Source of the DNA: DASYRX01 sp036003845
GTDB taxonomy: Bacteria; Gemmatimonadota; Gemmatimonadetes; Gemmatimonadales; Gemmatimonadaceae
Direction of reading: 5' to 3'
NCBI GenBank assembly: GCA_036003845.1
Contig: DASYRX010000344.1
Location: 1-6,821, forward strand
Length of the DNA: 6,821 bases
Below, piece after piece: positions 1 to 5,798 of the stretch; the stretch's first letter is position 1; each line of letters opens with the position of its first letter. The notes beneath the pieces are model-generated. The model made no database searches and was not told where the DNA came from. It was given only the letters and a program-made list of their open reading frames with translations. The position numbers were made by a program, and so were the translations under genes.

Positions 1-116
1 TCCAGCAGGCGCTTACGTTCCCACTGCCGGCCTTCGACGTCGTATTCCGGCTTGTCGAAGTGGGGGCCGCGCCAAAGGCCGTCCTTCAGAGCAGCTGTAC
101 GACGCTGCCGCTTTAG
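1..116 (+). CDS. C-terminal end of a small unknown protein (copy A of a tandem pair), cut by the window edge
   Basis: The third plus frame is open from base 3 to the TAG at 114-116 and encodes about 37 residues. I do not recognise the family. The call rests on similarity to the next ORF. Both tails share the pattern F-D-x-x-F-R, then two hydrophobic residues, an acidic residue, a Gly, and V-L-x-S-x-C before the end. Here it reads FDVVFRLVEVG then VLQSSC; in the second copy it reads FDIHFRVIDAG then VLTSEC. Both also carry Thr-Phe-Pro shortly before the shared part. Alternating hydrophobic residues suggest two beta strands. The start lies outside the window. The same bases are also open on the minus strand (peptide beginning KDGLWRGPHFDKPEYD), which looks protein-like and is the main rival reading. 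Confidence 0.42.
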   Translation, partial: QQALTFPLPAFDVVFRLVEVGAAPKAVLQSSCTTLPL

Positions 117-132
117 CCCAACCCCCAACCTC

Positions 133-139
133 AAAGGAG
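133..139 (+). promoter_or_regulatory. Strong ribosome binding site for copy B
   Basis: AAAGGAG sits six bases before an ATG at 146-148. It is the best Shine-Dalgarno in the left part of the window and lies in the 29-bp gap after the TAG of the preceding ORF. This argues that a separate gene starts here, although the frame entered at this ATG closes after 26 codons. Confidence 0.6.
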
Positions 140-145
140 CACCAA

Positions 146-261
146 ATGAAAACATTTCCCCCGTCGGCTCGGAGTTTGATATCCACTTCCGAGTCATCGA
201 CGCGGGGACCGGAGCCGTTGTGCTGACAAGCGAGTGCTATCAGTTCACGATCAGCCTGTGA
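146..261 (+). pseudogene. Frameshifted small ORF, copy B of the tandem pair
   Basis: The ATG at 146, behind a strong ribosome binding site, opens MKTFPPSARS and stops at a TGA at 224-226. The plausible protein continues in another frame, from about 160 to the TGA at 259-261, and includes GSEFDIHFRVIDAGTG and VVLTSECYQFTISL. The switch falls in a run of five C at 158-162. One extra C would give a continuous 38-residue protein starting MKTFPPVGSEFDIHF. Its tail resembles the C-terminus of the ORF ending at 116, so the two are probably diverged tandem duplicates. Function is unknown. The break may be a true pseudogene mutation, a homopolymer sequencing error or, less likely, programmed slippage; no clean slippery heptamer is visible. 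Confidence 0.42.
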
Positions 262-283
262 GTTTGCTGGGAGAAGCTCGCGT

Positions 284-1546
284 CTAATTGATCTCGGGCC
301 TAACGATCTTGCCCACGAACAGCACAGTCCCGGAAAGGCGCTCGCGGATCGCGAACAGATACGGCCTGTCGATGCGCACGTCGCACGTTAGGCAGATGCT
401 GGTTGGTGTCACGCCAACGGTCGTCACCGCGGCTGCCTCCGTGCCGACTTCGTTCACGTCCACGTACGTGTCGTGCTGCACCTTGCTGATGTACAGGTCA
501 CCAGGCCGCGCGCCGCGCGCGAGTTTGCTCAAGTCCGCAACAGCCGGGTTTTGCATGTCGCGCATCCCGAGTGTCGCGAGCTCGGGACGGATCTCTCCTT
601 TCCAGGACAGCTTGATCTTGGGAAGGTACAACCCGACGTTGGCGGTCTGTACGGACGCCTGCGCCTGACGCCATGTATTCGGCGTTAGGCTCTTGATCAA
701 GGCGTTCACGTCGCTCGTGCTGTCCGGCAGAAGGATCGTCATGCTGAACGCGTCGCCGCCGTAGGGCAGGTCTACCACCGTCGCTCCGGAGATCTGCCCG
801 CGGCGCACGTTCCCCTTGCGATACATCGTCTCGACGTTGATCGACTGACCGGACAGCAGCTTGAACGGCTGTGGTCGCGTATCCTTTGGATCGAACGCGG
901 TGCGCCAATCGCCTTTGAAATAGATGGCGTTCATAAGAAACATCACCTCATCGCCAATCTCGTCCAGCACCTTCTTGATCTTCCCGGCCGTCTGATCCGA
1001 GGCCCACGTGTTGATCGTCGTGACCGCGCTTGGCGACTTGAAGTCGAGCACGCGCGCCTCGGCGCCAAAATACTGCCGCACCGTCGTTAGGAACGCCGGC
1101 TCCACCGCTGTCGCGAAACGCTGATCGCTCCAGATCGCGTTGGCGATCTTGAACGTGACATGTGAATCGAGGCCGAGCAGAAGATCGACAAGAGACTTGT
1201 ACGATTGGTTGATCTGGTCCTGAGCCAGCGTGGCGAAGCCGAGGCCGAGCCGCATTTCATTGTAGGTATTTCCGCCGGCACCATTCATCGTCATGCCGAG
1301 CGCGAGCGAGATGCTGAGCGGCGAGATGAAGATGTTCTCGTTCGTGCGCGTGTTGTTGATCGCGCCTAACAGTGTAACGCCAAACGTATCCGAGGCCGAG
1401 ATGAGCGCCTTCTCGCTGGCTGTGAGCTCGCGCGAGAGCGCTTTGATGGAGTCCGGTGCAACACCGTCGCCACCCGCGCCGGATGGGCTCTGGCATGCAC
1501 TCGCAGCTGCGATGAAACCGATTGCCAAACGCCTCGTGTACCGCAT
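284..1546 (-). CDS. Serpin-family protease inhibitor, predicted lipoprotein
   Basis: The 420-residue product has a normal serpin length plus an export leader. Residues 1-18 form a basic, hydrophobic leader ending ASAC, a plausible lipobox with Cys18 as the lipidated residue, so the protein is probably anchored in an envelope membrane facing outward. Serpin signatures run in order: FISPLSISLALGMTMNGAG (73-91), NAIYFKGDW (206-214), the hinge EVGTEAAAVT (366-375) and DRPYLFAIRERLSGTVLFVGK (393-413, split here as DRPYLFAIRE and RLSGTVLFVGK). The small-residue hinge is typical of inhibitory serpins, which trap serine or cysteine proteases by loop insertion. Counting 17 residues from Glu366 puts P1 near Thr382 and P1' at Ser383, so a trypsin-like target is unlikely. 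A CxxC (Cys385, Cys388) sits just after the predicted scissile bond. The ATG has an AAGGAG six bases upstream. It is the last gene of a three-gene operon, 16 nt after the DUF2461 stop. Confidence 0.96.
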   Translation of the reverse strand: MRYTRRLAIGFIAAASACQSPSGAGGDGVAPDSIKALSRELTASEKALISASDTFGVTLLGAINNTRTNENIFISPLSISLALGMTMNGAGGNTYNEMRLGLGFATLAQDQINQSYKSLVDLLLGLDSHVTFKIANAIWSDQRFATAVEPAFLTTVRQYFGAEARVLDFKSPSAVTTINTWASDQTAGKIKKVLDEIGDEVMFLMNAIYFKGDWRTAFDPKDTRPQPFKLLSGQSINVETMYRKGNVRRGQISGATVVDLPYGGDAFSMTILLPDSTSDVNALIKSLTPNTWRQAQASVQTANVGLYLPKIKLSWKGEIRPELATLGMRDMQNPAVADLSKLARGARPGDLYISKVQHDTYVDVNEVGTEAAAVTTVGVTPTSICLTCDVRIDRPYLFAIRERLSGTVLFVGKIVRPEIN

Positions 1547-1552
1547 GTGTGA

Positions 1553-1558
1553 CTCCTT
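1553..1558 (-). promoter_or_regulatory. Shine-Dalgarno of the serpin gene
   Basis: On the minus strand AAGGAG lies six bases before the serpin ATG (1546-1544), inside the 16-nt gap after the DUF2461 stop. It fixes the serpin start and shows that the gene can be translated independently although it probably shares a transcript with the genes upstream. Confidence 0.75.
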
Positions 1559-1562
1559 GAGC

Positions 1563-2282
1563 CTAACGCGAAGTCGCTGGTCGATAACCCAGTGCGTTGT
1601 TCAACCACCGAACCAGCGGAAGTGCAACGCTGAAATCTTTTTCCAGAGTCTGCGGAAGCTTGCTGCTCACAACTTCATCGTCCTTGAGACTCCGGCCCAC
1701 GATGTAGGACACATTGCGCAGCAAATCCCCCGCCGGGTGATCGCTCGGATATCCGCGCGGCACGCGACTCAGTCTGCCTTCTTCGCTCAGCCCGCCAAAG
1801 CGACGCTTGATCTGCGGACTATTCGCCACCGCAGCGAACTTCACATGGTCGTTGGCAATCGCATCGCGCAGCCGTTGTAGCGACGGTCGCGGAGGCATCC
1901 AGATGCCGGCACCCACGAACGAAGCACCGGGCTCGAGATGGAAATAGAAGCCCGCTCCTCCTTCGTGCGCTTCCTGACCGACTTTCTTCCCAGCGCCGCG
2001 ATGATAGAACCAGCATGCCGCGTGGGTCTTGTACGGCGACTTGTCCTTTGAAAAGCGTACATCGCGATATATGCGGAAGATCGATTTCTTCACGTCACCC
2101 ATGATCTCCGGCGCGAAGCGTCCAAAACGCGTGTCCATCTCTTGGACGAGATCACGCATCACTTCTTGCACATCGGCCGTGTACGTCGGCTTGTTCTCCT
2201 CGAACCAATCGCGCCGATTGTTACGCTTGAGTTGTCGTAAGAACGTGAGCGCTTTGCTGTTGAAGCCAGCGAATGCCGTCAT
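1563..2282 (-). CDS. DUF2461 family protein (TIGR02453-like)
   Basis: The 239-residue product matches the DUF2461 family along its full length. The N-terminus has the family pattern F-x-x-x-A-L-x-F-L-x-x-L-x-x-N-N, then RDWFEENKPTY (24-34). Further conserved-looking blocks are FRIYRDVRFSKDKSPYKTH (69-87), GAGFYFHLEPG (109-119) and a C-terminal HPAGDLLRN near 193-201. The biochemical role of the family is unknown; there is no signal peptide or membrane helix, so it should be cytoplasmic. The ATG overlaps the TGA of the upstream gene as ATGA (2279-2282), a translational coupling arrangement, with GGGAGAG four bases upstream. The stop is TAG in the context CGTTAGGC, a copy of the window's repeated octamer. 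The serpin gene follows after 16 nt. Confidence 0.94.
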   Translation of the reverse strand: MTAFAGFNSKALTFLRQLKRNNRRDWFEENKPTYTADVQEVMRDLVQEMDTRFGRFAPEIMGDVKKSIFRIYRDVRFSKDKSPYKTHAACWFYHRGAGKKVGQEAHEGGAGFYFHLEPGASFVGAGIWMPPRPSLQRLRDAIANDHVKFAAVANSPQIKRRFGGLSEEGRLSRVPRGYPSDHPAGDLLRNVSYIVGRSLKDDEVVSSKLPQTLEKDFSVALPLVRWLNNALGYRPATSR

Positions 2283-3805
2283 GGTTCTCTCCCTAACGCG
2301 CGTGATTCAGCGAGAAGTGTGTGCGCGCGACGTAACACGTCGGCCACGGGCCGTAGCCGCCCTCCGGGCGCCCGTATTCCATTAATAGCGTCGTAGTCGC
2401 CGGCAGAGCGCACGATCAGTCCGCGAATGCGAGCGCGATTTGTGGCCCACGCGAGCGTTCCCCACAGCGCGCGCGCCTGATTCCGTTCGCCATGGGTGGC
2501 CGGCGTCTCACCGGCAGCGAAGATCCAGTGTTCCTTGCTCTGCGCATTTCGCATCCAGCGGTCAGCGGCGCGAAGGCGAGCCCGTAAGGCGTCGGCACCC
2601 GCATACGACGGCACGAACGCAAATCCGAGGACGTCGATGCCGGAGTTTTCGCCCGCAGCCCAGTGATACAGCGCCGAATCTTTCTTGCTGAAGCTGGCGG
2701 CATCGACGCCAACGAGAGTGCGTGGTCTCAAGACACGCGCCGTGTCGGCGGCCTTGGACAGATAGCTGATCCACCAGTCGACGGGGACGTCACCTAACGC
2801 GCGCGTTCCGGCTTCGTACGGCTCGCGCGCCGGCAGCACGTAGTCGGGGCGCAAGGTCCGCACGATGCGATCGACCGCCCGGATGCGAGCGGCGGCGTAC
2901 TCCTCAGGCGAGGCGTCGAAGCGTTCACGATCGTGCCGATCGTATCCCAGCGTGACGATGAGGAGCGTGCTGTCACGCCGGAGATCGTCCAGTGTGCGAT
3001 TGAGGGAATCCAACGCGCCGGAACGTGTGCCGTTAGGCGTCAGCTCGATGGCGATCGCGCCCGGCGCGAGCGAATCGATGAGCTGCAGGTCGTACGTGAG
3101 CGCCAGCGGCGGCGGCGGCGCATCAAGCGCTGGCAGGATCCAGAGGCCGAGCGTGAAGTCGCCGCCAGGGCGCTCCTGCAATCGTTCGGCGTCGAACGCG
3201 GCGTAGGTCGTGACGGCGCGCGCGGCAGGTGGCCACTCGAGCGCGATCACACACGAAGTCACGACGGCCAGCGTCGCGAGCCCGCTGCGACTAAGGCGCA
3301 TCGCTCGGCTGCGCGCGGGATTCGCGGGCACGAGCATCGGCACCAGCAGCGCGAGCGCGCTGCCTAACGCTTCACGGCCGAAGACGAGTCCCAACGCGCT
3401 GGCGCGCGCAGCTTCCGGCACGAGAACGACCTCGCCTAACACATCGTCGAAGGAAGCGAGCGAACGTGAGATCGCTGCCAGAGCGATGAGCACGTTGTAG
3501 GCGACGATCGGCAGAGCGACGCCGGGAGCCGCGAGCCGTCGCACCCACCCATAAATGGACTGGGCCGCGAAAAGCACCAACGTCAAAGGCCACAACCAGG
3601 CAATTGTGTACATCGCACGCCCGGCCAGCACCGAGCCCGACGCGAACGCTACAAGCGTCGCGGGCAGGATCAGGAGCCCGCAAAAGGCGCTGAGGTACGC
3701 GAATGAGCGCGGCGCCCGGGGCAGACGGGCGATCTCACCCGCCGTTACGACGTCCCAGGCGAGCACCAGCGCCGAGACGATGAAGAAGACGGCGCTGCTC
3801 AGCAC
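2279..3805 (-). CDS. Membrane protein with a C-terminal TIM-barrel, glycosidase-like domain
   Basis: The 508-residue product has two parts. Residues 1-190 hold about six hydrophobic segments (roughly 4-20, 36-56, 66-88, 95-112, 140-160 and 173-191). The rest, about 200-505, reads as an eight-strand barrel: TLGLWI (218), AIAIELTP (250), LLIVTLGY (281), DYVLPAREP (321), TLVGVDAAS (363), DVLGFAFVPSY (391), WIFAAGETPAT (427) and RGLIVRSAGDYD (461). In clan A glycoside hydrolases the acid/base Glu follows strand 4, often as NEP, and the nucleophile Glu ends strand 7. Here Glu328 in REP and Glu433 in AGETPAT occupy those places. The family assignment is inferred from this pattern, not from a full-length match. 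The barrel probably lies outside the cytoplasmic membrane; the substrate is unknown. The start is GTG without a clear Shine-Dalgarno; an in-frame TGA about 18 nt upstream leaves no longer option. The stop overlaps the DUF2461 start, so this is the operon's first gene. Confidence 0.8.
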   Translation of the reverse strand: MLSSAVFFIVSALVLAWDVVTAGEIARLPRAPRSFAYLSAFCGLLILPATLVAFASGSVLAGRAMYTIAWLWPLTLVLFAAQSIYGWVRRLAAPGVALPIVAYNVLIALAAISRSLASFDDVLGEVVLVPEAARASALGLVFGREALGSALALLVPMLVPANPARSRAMRLSRSGLATLAVVTSCVIALEWPPAARAVTTYAAFDAERLQERPGGDFTLGLWILPALDAPPPPLALTYDLQLIDSLAPGAIAIELTPNGTRSGALDSLNRTLDDLRRDSTLLIVTLGYDRHDRERFDASPEEYAAARIRAVDRIVRTLRPDYVLPAREPYEAGTRALGDVPVDWWISYLSKAADTARVLRPRTLVGVDAASFSKKDSALYHWAAGENSGIDVLGFAFVPSYAGADALRARLRAADRWMRNAQSKEHWIFAAGETPATHGERNQARALWGTLAWATNRARIRGLIVRSAGDYDAINGIRAPGGRLRPVADVLRRAHTLLAESRALGREP

Positions 3806-3877
3806 GCGTGACGATAGTCCGACTCACGTCGAGCAACAAGCGATGCGACTAGATGATATGCGTCCGGTGCATGTACT
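3806..3877. promoter_or_regulatory. Divergent intergenic region between two operons
   Basis: These 72 bp separate the GTG start of the minus-strand operon from the TTG start of the plus-strand operon, so promoters for both should lie here or slightly inside the genes. On the minus strand TTGTTG and TATCGT are 17 bp apart, a weak sigma-70-like pair close to the start. On the plus strand I see only an A+T-richer patch (GATGATATG, about 3852-3860). Neither is convincing. No operator palindrome or riboswitch-like structure was seen. Confidence 0.35.
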
Positions 3878-4411
3878 TTGCCTCGCGTGGAACGTGGATC
3901 ACTATGGTCGATCGCGAACGCCCTCTCTCTTTCGCGTCTTGTGCTCGCCGCCGCATTCGCCGCGATGCAGGCCGCCGAGGCGCGTCTCGCTCTGATCGTC
4001 GCCGCAGCGCTCACCGACTTTCTTGACGGCTGGTTCGCGCGCCGCAGCAACACGATCTCGAAGTGGGGCGAGCTGATAGATCCAATCGCCGATCGCGCGT
4101 TCGTGTTCATCGCGATCAGCGTGCTGCTGTTCGAGCGAACCGTCACGAGCATGCAGTACTTCATTGTGCTCTCGCGTGACTTGGCGACGGCGATTGGTTT
4201 CGTGATCGCGCGCACTGTCGCATGGCTTCGTCCTGTGGCTTTTCGTGCGCGGCTCGCGGGGAAGGTTGTGACCGCTCTGCAGCTCGTCACGCTCATTCTC
4301 GCGATCACTCAACCCGACCTTGTGCCGCGACTGATACCGTTCGTTGCTGTCGCGTCGGCTATTGCGATCGTCGACTACACGGCAACGATGTGGGGACAAC
4401 GCGCGCGCTGA
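3878..4411 (+). CDS. CDP-alcohol phosphatidyltransferase family protein, PgsA-like
   Basis: The 177-residue integral membrane enzyme carries the complete family motif D-x2-D-G-x2-A-R-x8-G-x3-D-x3-D: Asp47, Asp50, Gly51, Ala54, Arg55, Gly64, Asp68 and Asp72, all present. These aspartates bind the metal ions and the CDP-linked lipid. The family transfers a phosphatidyl group from CDP-diacylglycerol to an alcohol at the cytoplasmic membrane. The N-terminal NALSLSR and the later GKVVTALQ (128-135) resemble phosphatidylglycerophosphate synthase, so glycerol 3-phosphate is the likeliest acceptor, but this is not certain. Hydrophobic stretches fit about six helices. The start is uncertain: TTG at 3878 is the first option after an in-frame stop, GTG at 3887 is an alternative, and neither has a good Shine-Dalgarno. 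The stop overlaps the next gene's ATG as TGATG. Confidence 0.93.
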   Translation: MPRVERGSLWSIANALSLSRLVLAAAFAAMQAAEARLALIVAAALTDFLDGWFARRSNTISKWGELIDPIADRAFVFIAISVLLFERTVTSMQYFIVLSRDLATAIGFVIARTVAWLRPVAFRARLAGKVVTALQLVTLILAITQPDLVPRLIPFVAVASAIAIVDYTATMWGQRAR

Positions 4412-4890
4412 TGTGTCGCAGGTTCGTCTGCGTCGCAGTGGCCATTCTGACACCAGCCTCGCTCACTGCTCAGGCGCAGAGTGAATCGATCGTACGAAGC
4501 GAAGCGCGCATTGACGCGATCTTCGCACGTGCGCGTCTCGTCCAAGCTGGCGTAGGGCTCGGCTTCCGCACCGGCTACAACATCCGCCTGAATTTCGCCG
4601 CTGCCGGCGGACTGGCGTTCAAAGACGGAGAACAGAAAGGAAGCGCGCGCGGGGACGGCACGCTGCGCTTGCTGCTCGATCCCTTTGGCGAGGAACGAAT
4701 CGGCCTCTCCGTCGGCGGCGGCTTGAGCGTGTTGTACGATGGTTTTGAAAGGACCCGACCCGTCGGTGTTGTCGTCCTTGGGCTTGAAGGAAAGCCGCGC
4801 GCTCCGCTCGTCTGGAGCACTGAGCTCGCGCTCGGAGGAGGGGCGCGCATAGGCGTTGTTCTGCGGCGGCGCATTGGCCGCTATCGCTAA
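4411..4890 (+). CDS. Small exported beta-rich protein, possibly outer-membrane
   Basis: The 159-residue product has no family I recognise. Residues 1-22 look like a signal peptide: MCRR, a hydrophobic core (VCVAVAILTPASL), then an Ala-x-Ala type site near TAQAQ. The mature part is rich in Gly and alternating hydrophobic residues, for example LVQAGVGLGFRTGYNIRL (43-60), RIGLSVGGGLSVLYDG (96-111) and GVVVLGLEG (119-127), as expected for short antiparallel strands of an outer-membrane barrel or a porin-like fold. It lacks a terminal aromatic residue and ends in an Arg-rich tail, unusual for a classical outer-membrane barrel. The ATG at 4411 overlaps the upstream stop as TGATG, so translation is probably coupled to the phosphatidyltransferase. 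A longer reading from 4222 is unlikely because it would cover most of the C-terminal third of that gene. Confidence 0.72.
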   Translation: MCRRFVCVAVAILTPASLTAQAQSESIVRSEARIDAIFARARLVQAGVGLGFRTGYNIRLNFAAAGGLAFKDGEQKGSARGDGTLRLLLDPFGEERIGLSVGGGLSVLYDGFERTRPVGVVVLGLEGKPRAPLVWSTELALGGGARIGVVLRRRIGRYR

Positions 4891-4927
4891 ATGACTGTGT
4901 CTTTCCCGAGTATTCAACCACGTCGAG

Positions 4928-5386
4928 ATGGCTACGGTCCAGGCATCTCTCCACACGGCTATTGTTCCGTTTGCACTGCACGGCATCGAGCCTGGTACGA
5001 GTGAGATTGCGCTCGCCACCGCCGGTTTTCATCCCGCGACGCTGGTCCCGATCGCGGACGGGCTTGTCGGACACGATTTCTGCGTGTTTGAGGGCTTGTT
5101 GCGGTCGGGCAATGGCGATCTTCACGTCACCGCGTCGAACTAGGACGAGCCGATCGCCACGGAATTAGTCAGTAACGCGCGGCGCTGCTTGAGCCTCCAC
5201 GGCTGCACTGACCAACAGGCCAGCGGCAAGATCCAAATCGGAGGCCTCGATTACGACTTCCGTGATATTGTGCTAGACGAGTTACTCACGGTCGGCAAAA
5301 GCGCCGAGATCACTACAGATCCAATCCTCGACGGCAGCATTCCCGATAACATCGGAAACAAGACGGCGATGAACCGCACGGTCTGA
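4928..5386 (+). pseudogene. Two ORF halves in one frame separated by a TAG: possible decayed gene
   Basis: One plus-strand frame reads from an ATG at 4928 to TAG at 5141-5143 (71 residues, including FALHGIEPGTSEIALATAGF). It then continues open to a TGA at 5384-5386. The downstream part includes GKIQIGGLDYDFRDIVLDEL and TTDPILDGSIPDNIGNKTA. Reading through the TAG gives about 152 residues. I recognise no family. The HGIEPGTSEI stretch is loosely reminiscent of bacterial Ig-like repeats. The second half uses many codons rare in the neighbours (CTA, TTA, ACA, GGA), consistent with decay or foreign origin. There is no good Shine-Dalgarno before 4928 or before the TTG at 5189. The stretch 4891-5386 may simply be non-coding. 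Confidence 0.3.
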
Positions 5387-5419
5387 GCTAGCGCGCGCGG
5401 ATATCCACAACCTGAAACG

Positions 5420-5448
5420 ACGACGCCCCTCGCACGGAGGGGCGTCGT
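5420..5448. terminator. Bidirectional hairpin terminator
   Basis: ACGACGCCCCTC (5420-5431) and GAGGGGCGTCGT (5437-5448) are perfect reverse complements: a 12-bp GC-rich stem around the five-base loop GCACG. On the plus strand it is followed only by TTAAG; on the minus strand by CGTTTCAG, which gives three T. The U tracts are short, but the position is ideal, between the last plus-strand ORF and the stop of the minus-strand gene at 5455. It probably serves both convergent transcripts. Confidence 0.85.
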
Positions 5449-5454
5449 TAAGCG

Positions 5455-5778
5455 TTAGGCAGCCGGGCCCGGTTGCACGGCCACTTGCCGTGGAGGTCTC
5501 ACAAAGCGTTCGCCGAGTAGACGAAGCTTGGCGAGTTCGTCGTCGGCAAGCTCATGATATCGATCCGCGAAATACCGCATTGTTTCGTCGAACCACTCAG
5601 TCTGGTGGTCCGGATCCGCGCCGATCACGCCGCACTGGATGATCTGCTGATACATCTCATCGCGCGCTTGCTCGAAAACCGCCGGCTGTGTTTCAGCTAA
5701 TTGTGTAAACGGACGTCTTGCTGTTCGCTTGGCCATGCCTGGGCAATTGGGTGGGATGATGAGCGCGAGCGTATCCAA
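5455..5778 (-). CDS. Small unknown protein, helical and charged
   Basis: The 107-residue product is not recognised. After about residue 20 it is rich in charged and aromatic residues, for example FEQARDEMYQQIIQ, TEWFDETMRYFADRYHEL and DDELAKLRLLGERF, which suggests a compact alpha-helical cytoplasmic protein. It ends in a Pro-rich tail. The start is open to debate. TTG at 5778 lies 12 bases after a near-perfect Shine-Dalgarno (AAAGGAGG), while ATG at 5736 would give a tidy 93-residue protein beginning MAKRTARRPF but has no ribosome binding site. The strong signal favours the longer form. It follows the hydrolase gene by 18 nt and is probably co-transcribed. The stop TAA lies inside a copy of GCCTAACG. 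Confidence 0.75.
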   Translation of the reverse strand: MDTLALIIPPNCPGMAKRTARRPFTQLAETQPAVFEQARDEMYQQIIQCGVIGADPDHQTEWFDETMRYFADRYHELADDELAKLRLLGERFVRPPRQVAVQPGPAA

Positions 5779-5790
5779 CGGCTGCGCGCA

Positions 5791-5798
5791 CCTCCTTT
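5791..5798 (-). promoter_or_regulatory. Near-perfect Shine-Dalgarno overlapping the hydrolase stop codon
   Basis: The minus strand reads TAAAGGAGGTG: the TAA is the hydrolase stop and AAAGGAGG extends directly from it. Ribosomes ending the hydrolase would sit on this site, so the 107-residue gene is probably translationally coupled. The spacing to the TTG start (12 bases) is longer than usual. Confidence 0.7.

Larger units (their letters stand above)
298..5460. repeat. Dispersed octamer GCCTAACG (12 exact or near copies)
   Basis: Exact copies are at 298-305, 1561-1568 and 3362-3369 (plus orientation) and at 386-393, 683-690, 3031-3038 and 5453-5460 (minus orientation). One-mismatch copies are at 1085-1092, 1364-1371, 2291-2298, 2792-2799 and 3434-3441. 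All contain the core CCTAAC. For a random sequence of this length and about 60% GC, well under one exact copy is expected on both strands together. Eleven of the twelve lie in the serpin operon (284-3805), the twelfth at the stop of the 107-residue gene, and none in 3442-5452 or 5461-6821. Four copies sit at or within about 20 nt of a gene end. Function is unknown. Confidence 0.75.

Noticed and set aside
158..162. Programmed ribosomal frameshift at the five-C run
   Set aside because: There is no clean X-XXY-YYZ heptamer and no obvious downstream stem or internal Shine-Dalgarno; a one-base indel is simpler.
1293..1880. Plus-strand ORF of 195 residues across the serpin/DUF2461 junction
   Set aside because: It is antisense to two well-recognised genes and crosses their boundary; its composition is that of a mirror frame.
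3799..4308. Minus-strand ORF of 169 residues opposite the phosphatidyltransferase
   Set aside because: It is Arg/Ser-rich with no motif and overlaps a plus-strand gene that carries the complete CDP-alcohol phosphatidyltransferase motif.
4222..4410. Upstream extension of the exported protein to an ATG at 4222
   Set aside because: It would overlap the phosphatidyltransferase by almost 190 bases. The ATG at 4411 gives a proper signal peptide and a TGATG junction.
4891..4995. Short ORF starting at the ATG directly after the TAA at 4890
   Set aside because: The 34-residue peptide has no recognisable feature or ribosome binding site; the TAAATG junction alone is not enough.
4619..5125. Minus-strand ORFs opposite the small exported protein and the 4928 ORF
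   Set aside because: They are low-complexity, Arg-rich translations without motifs, and the longest cross the end of a plausible plus-strand gene.
5420..5448. Hairpin as a mobile-element end or REP palindrome
   Set aside because: It is a single copy in this window, placed exactly between convergent genes, which is explained by termination.
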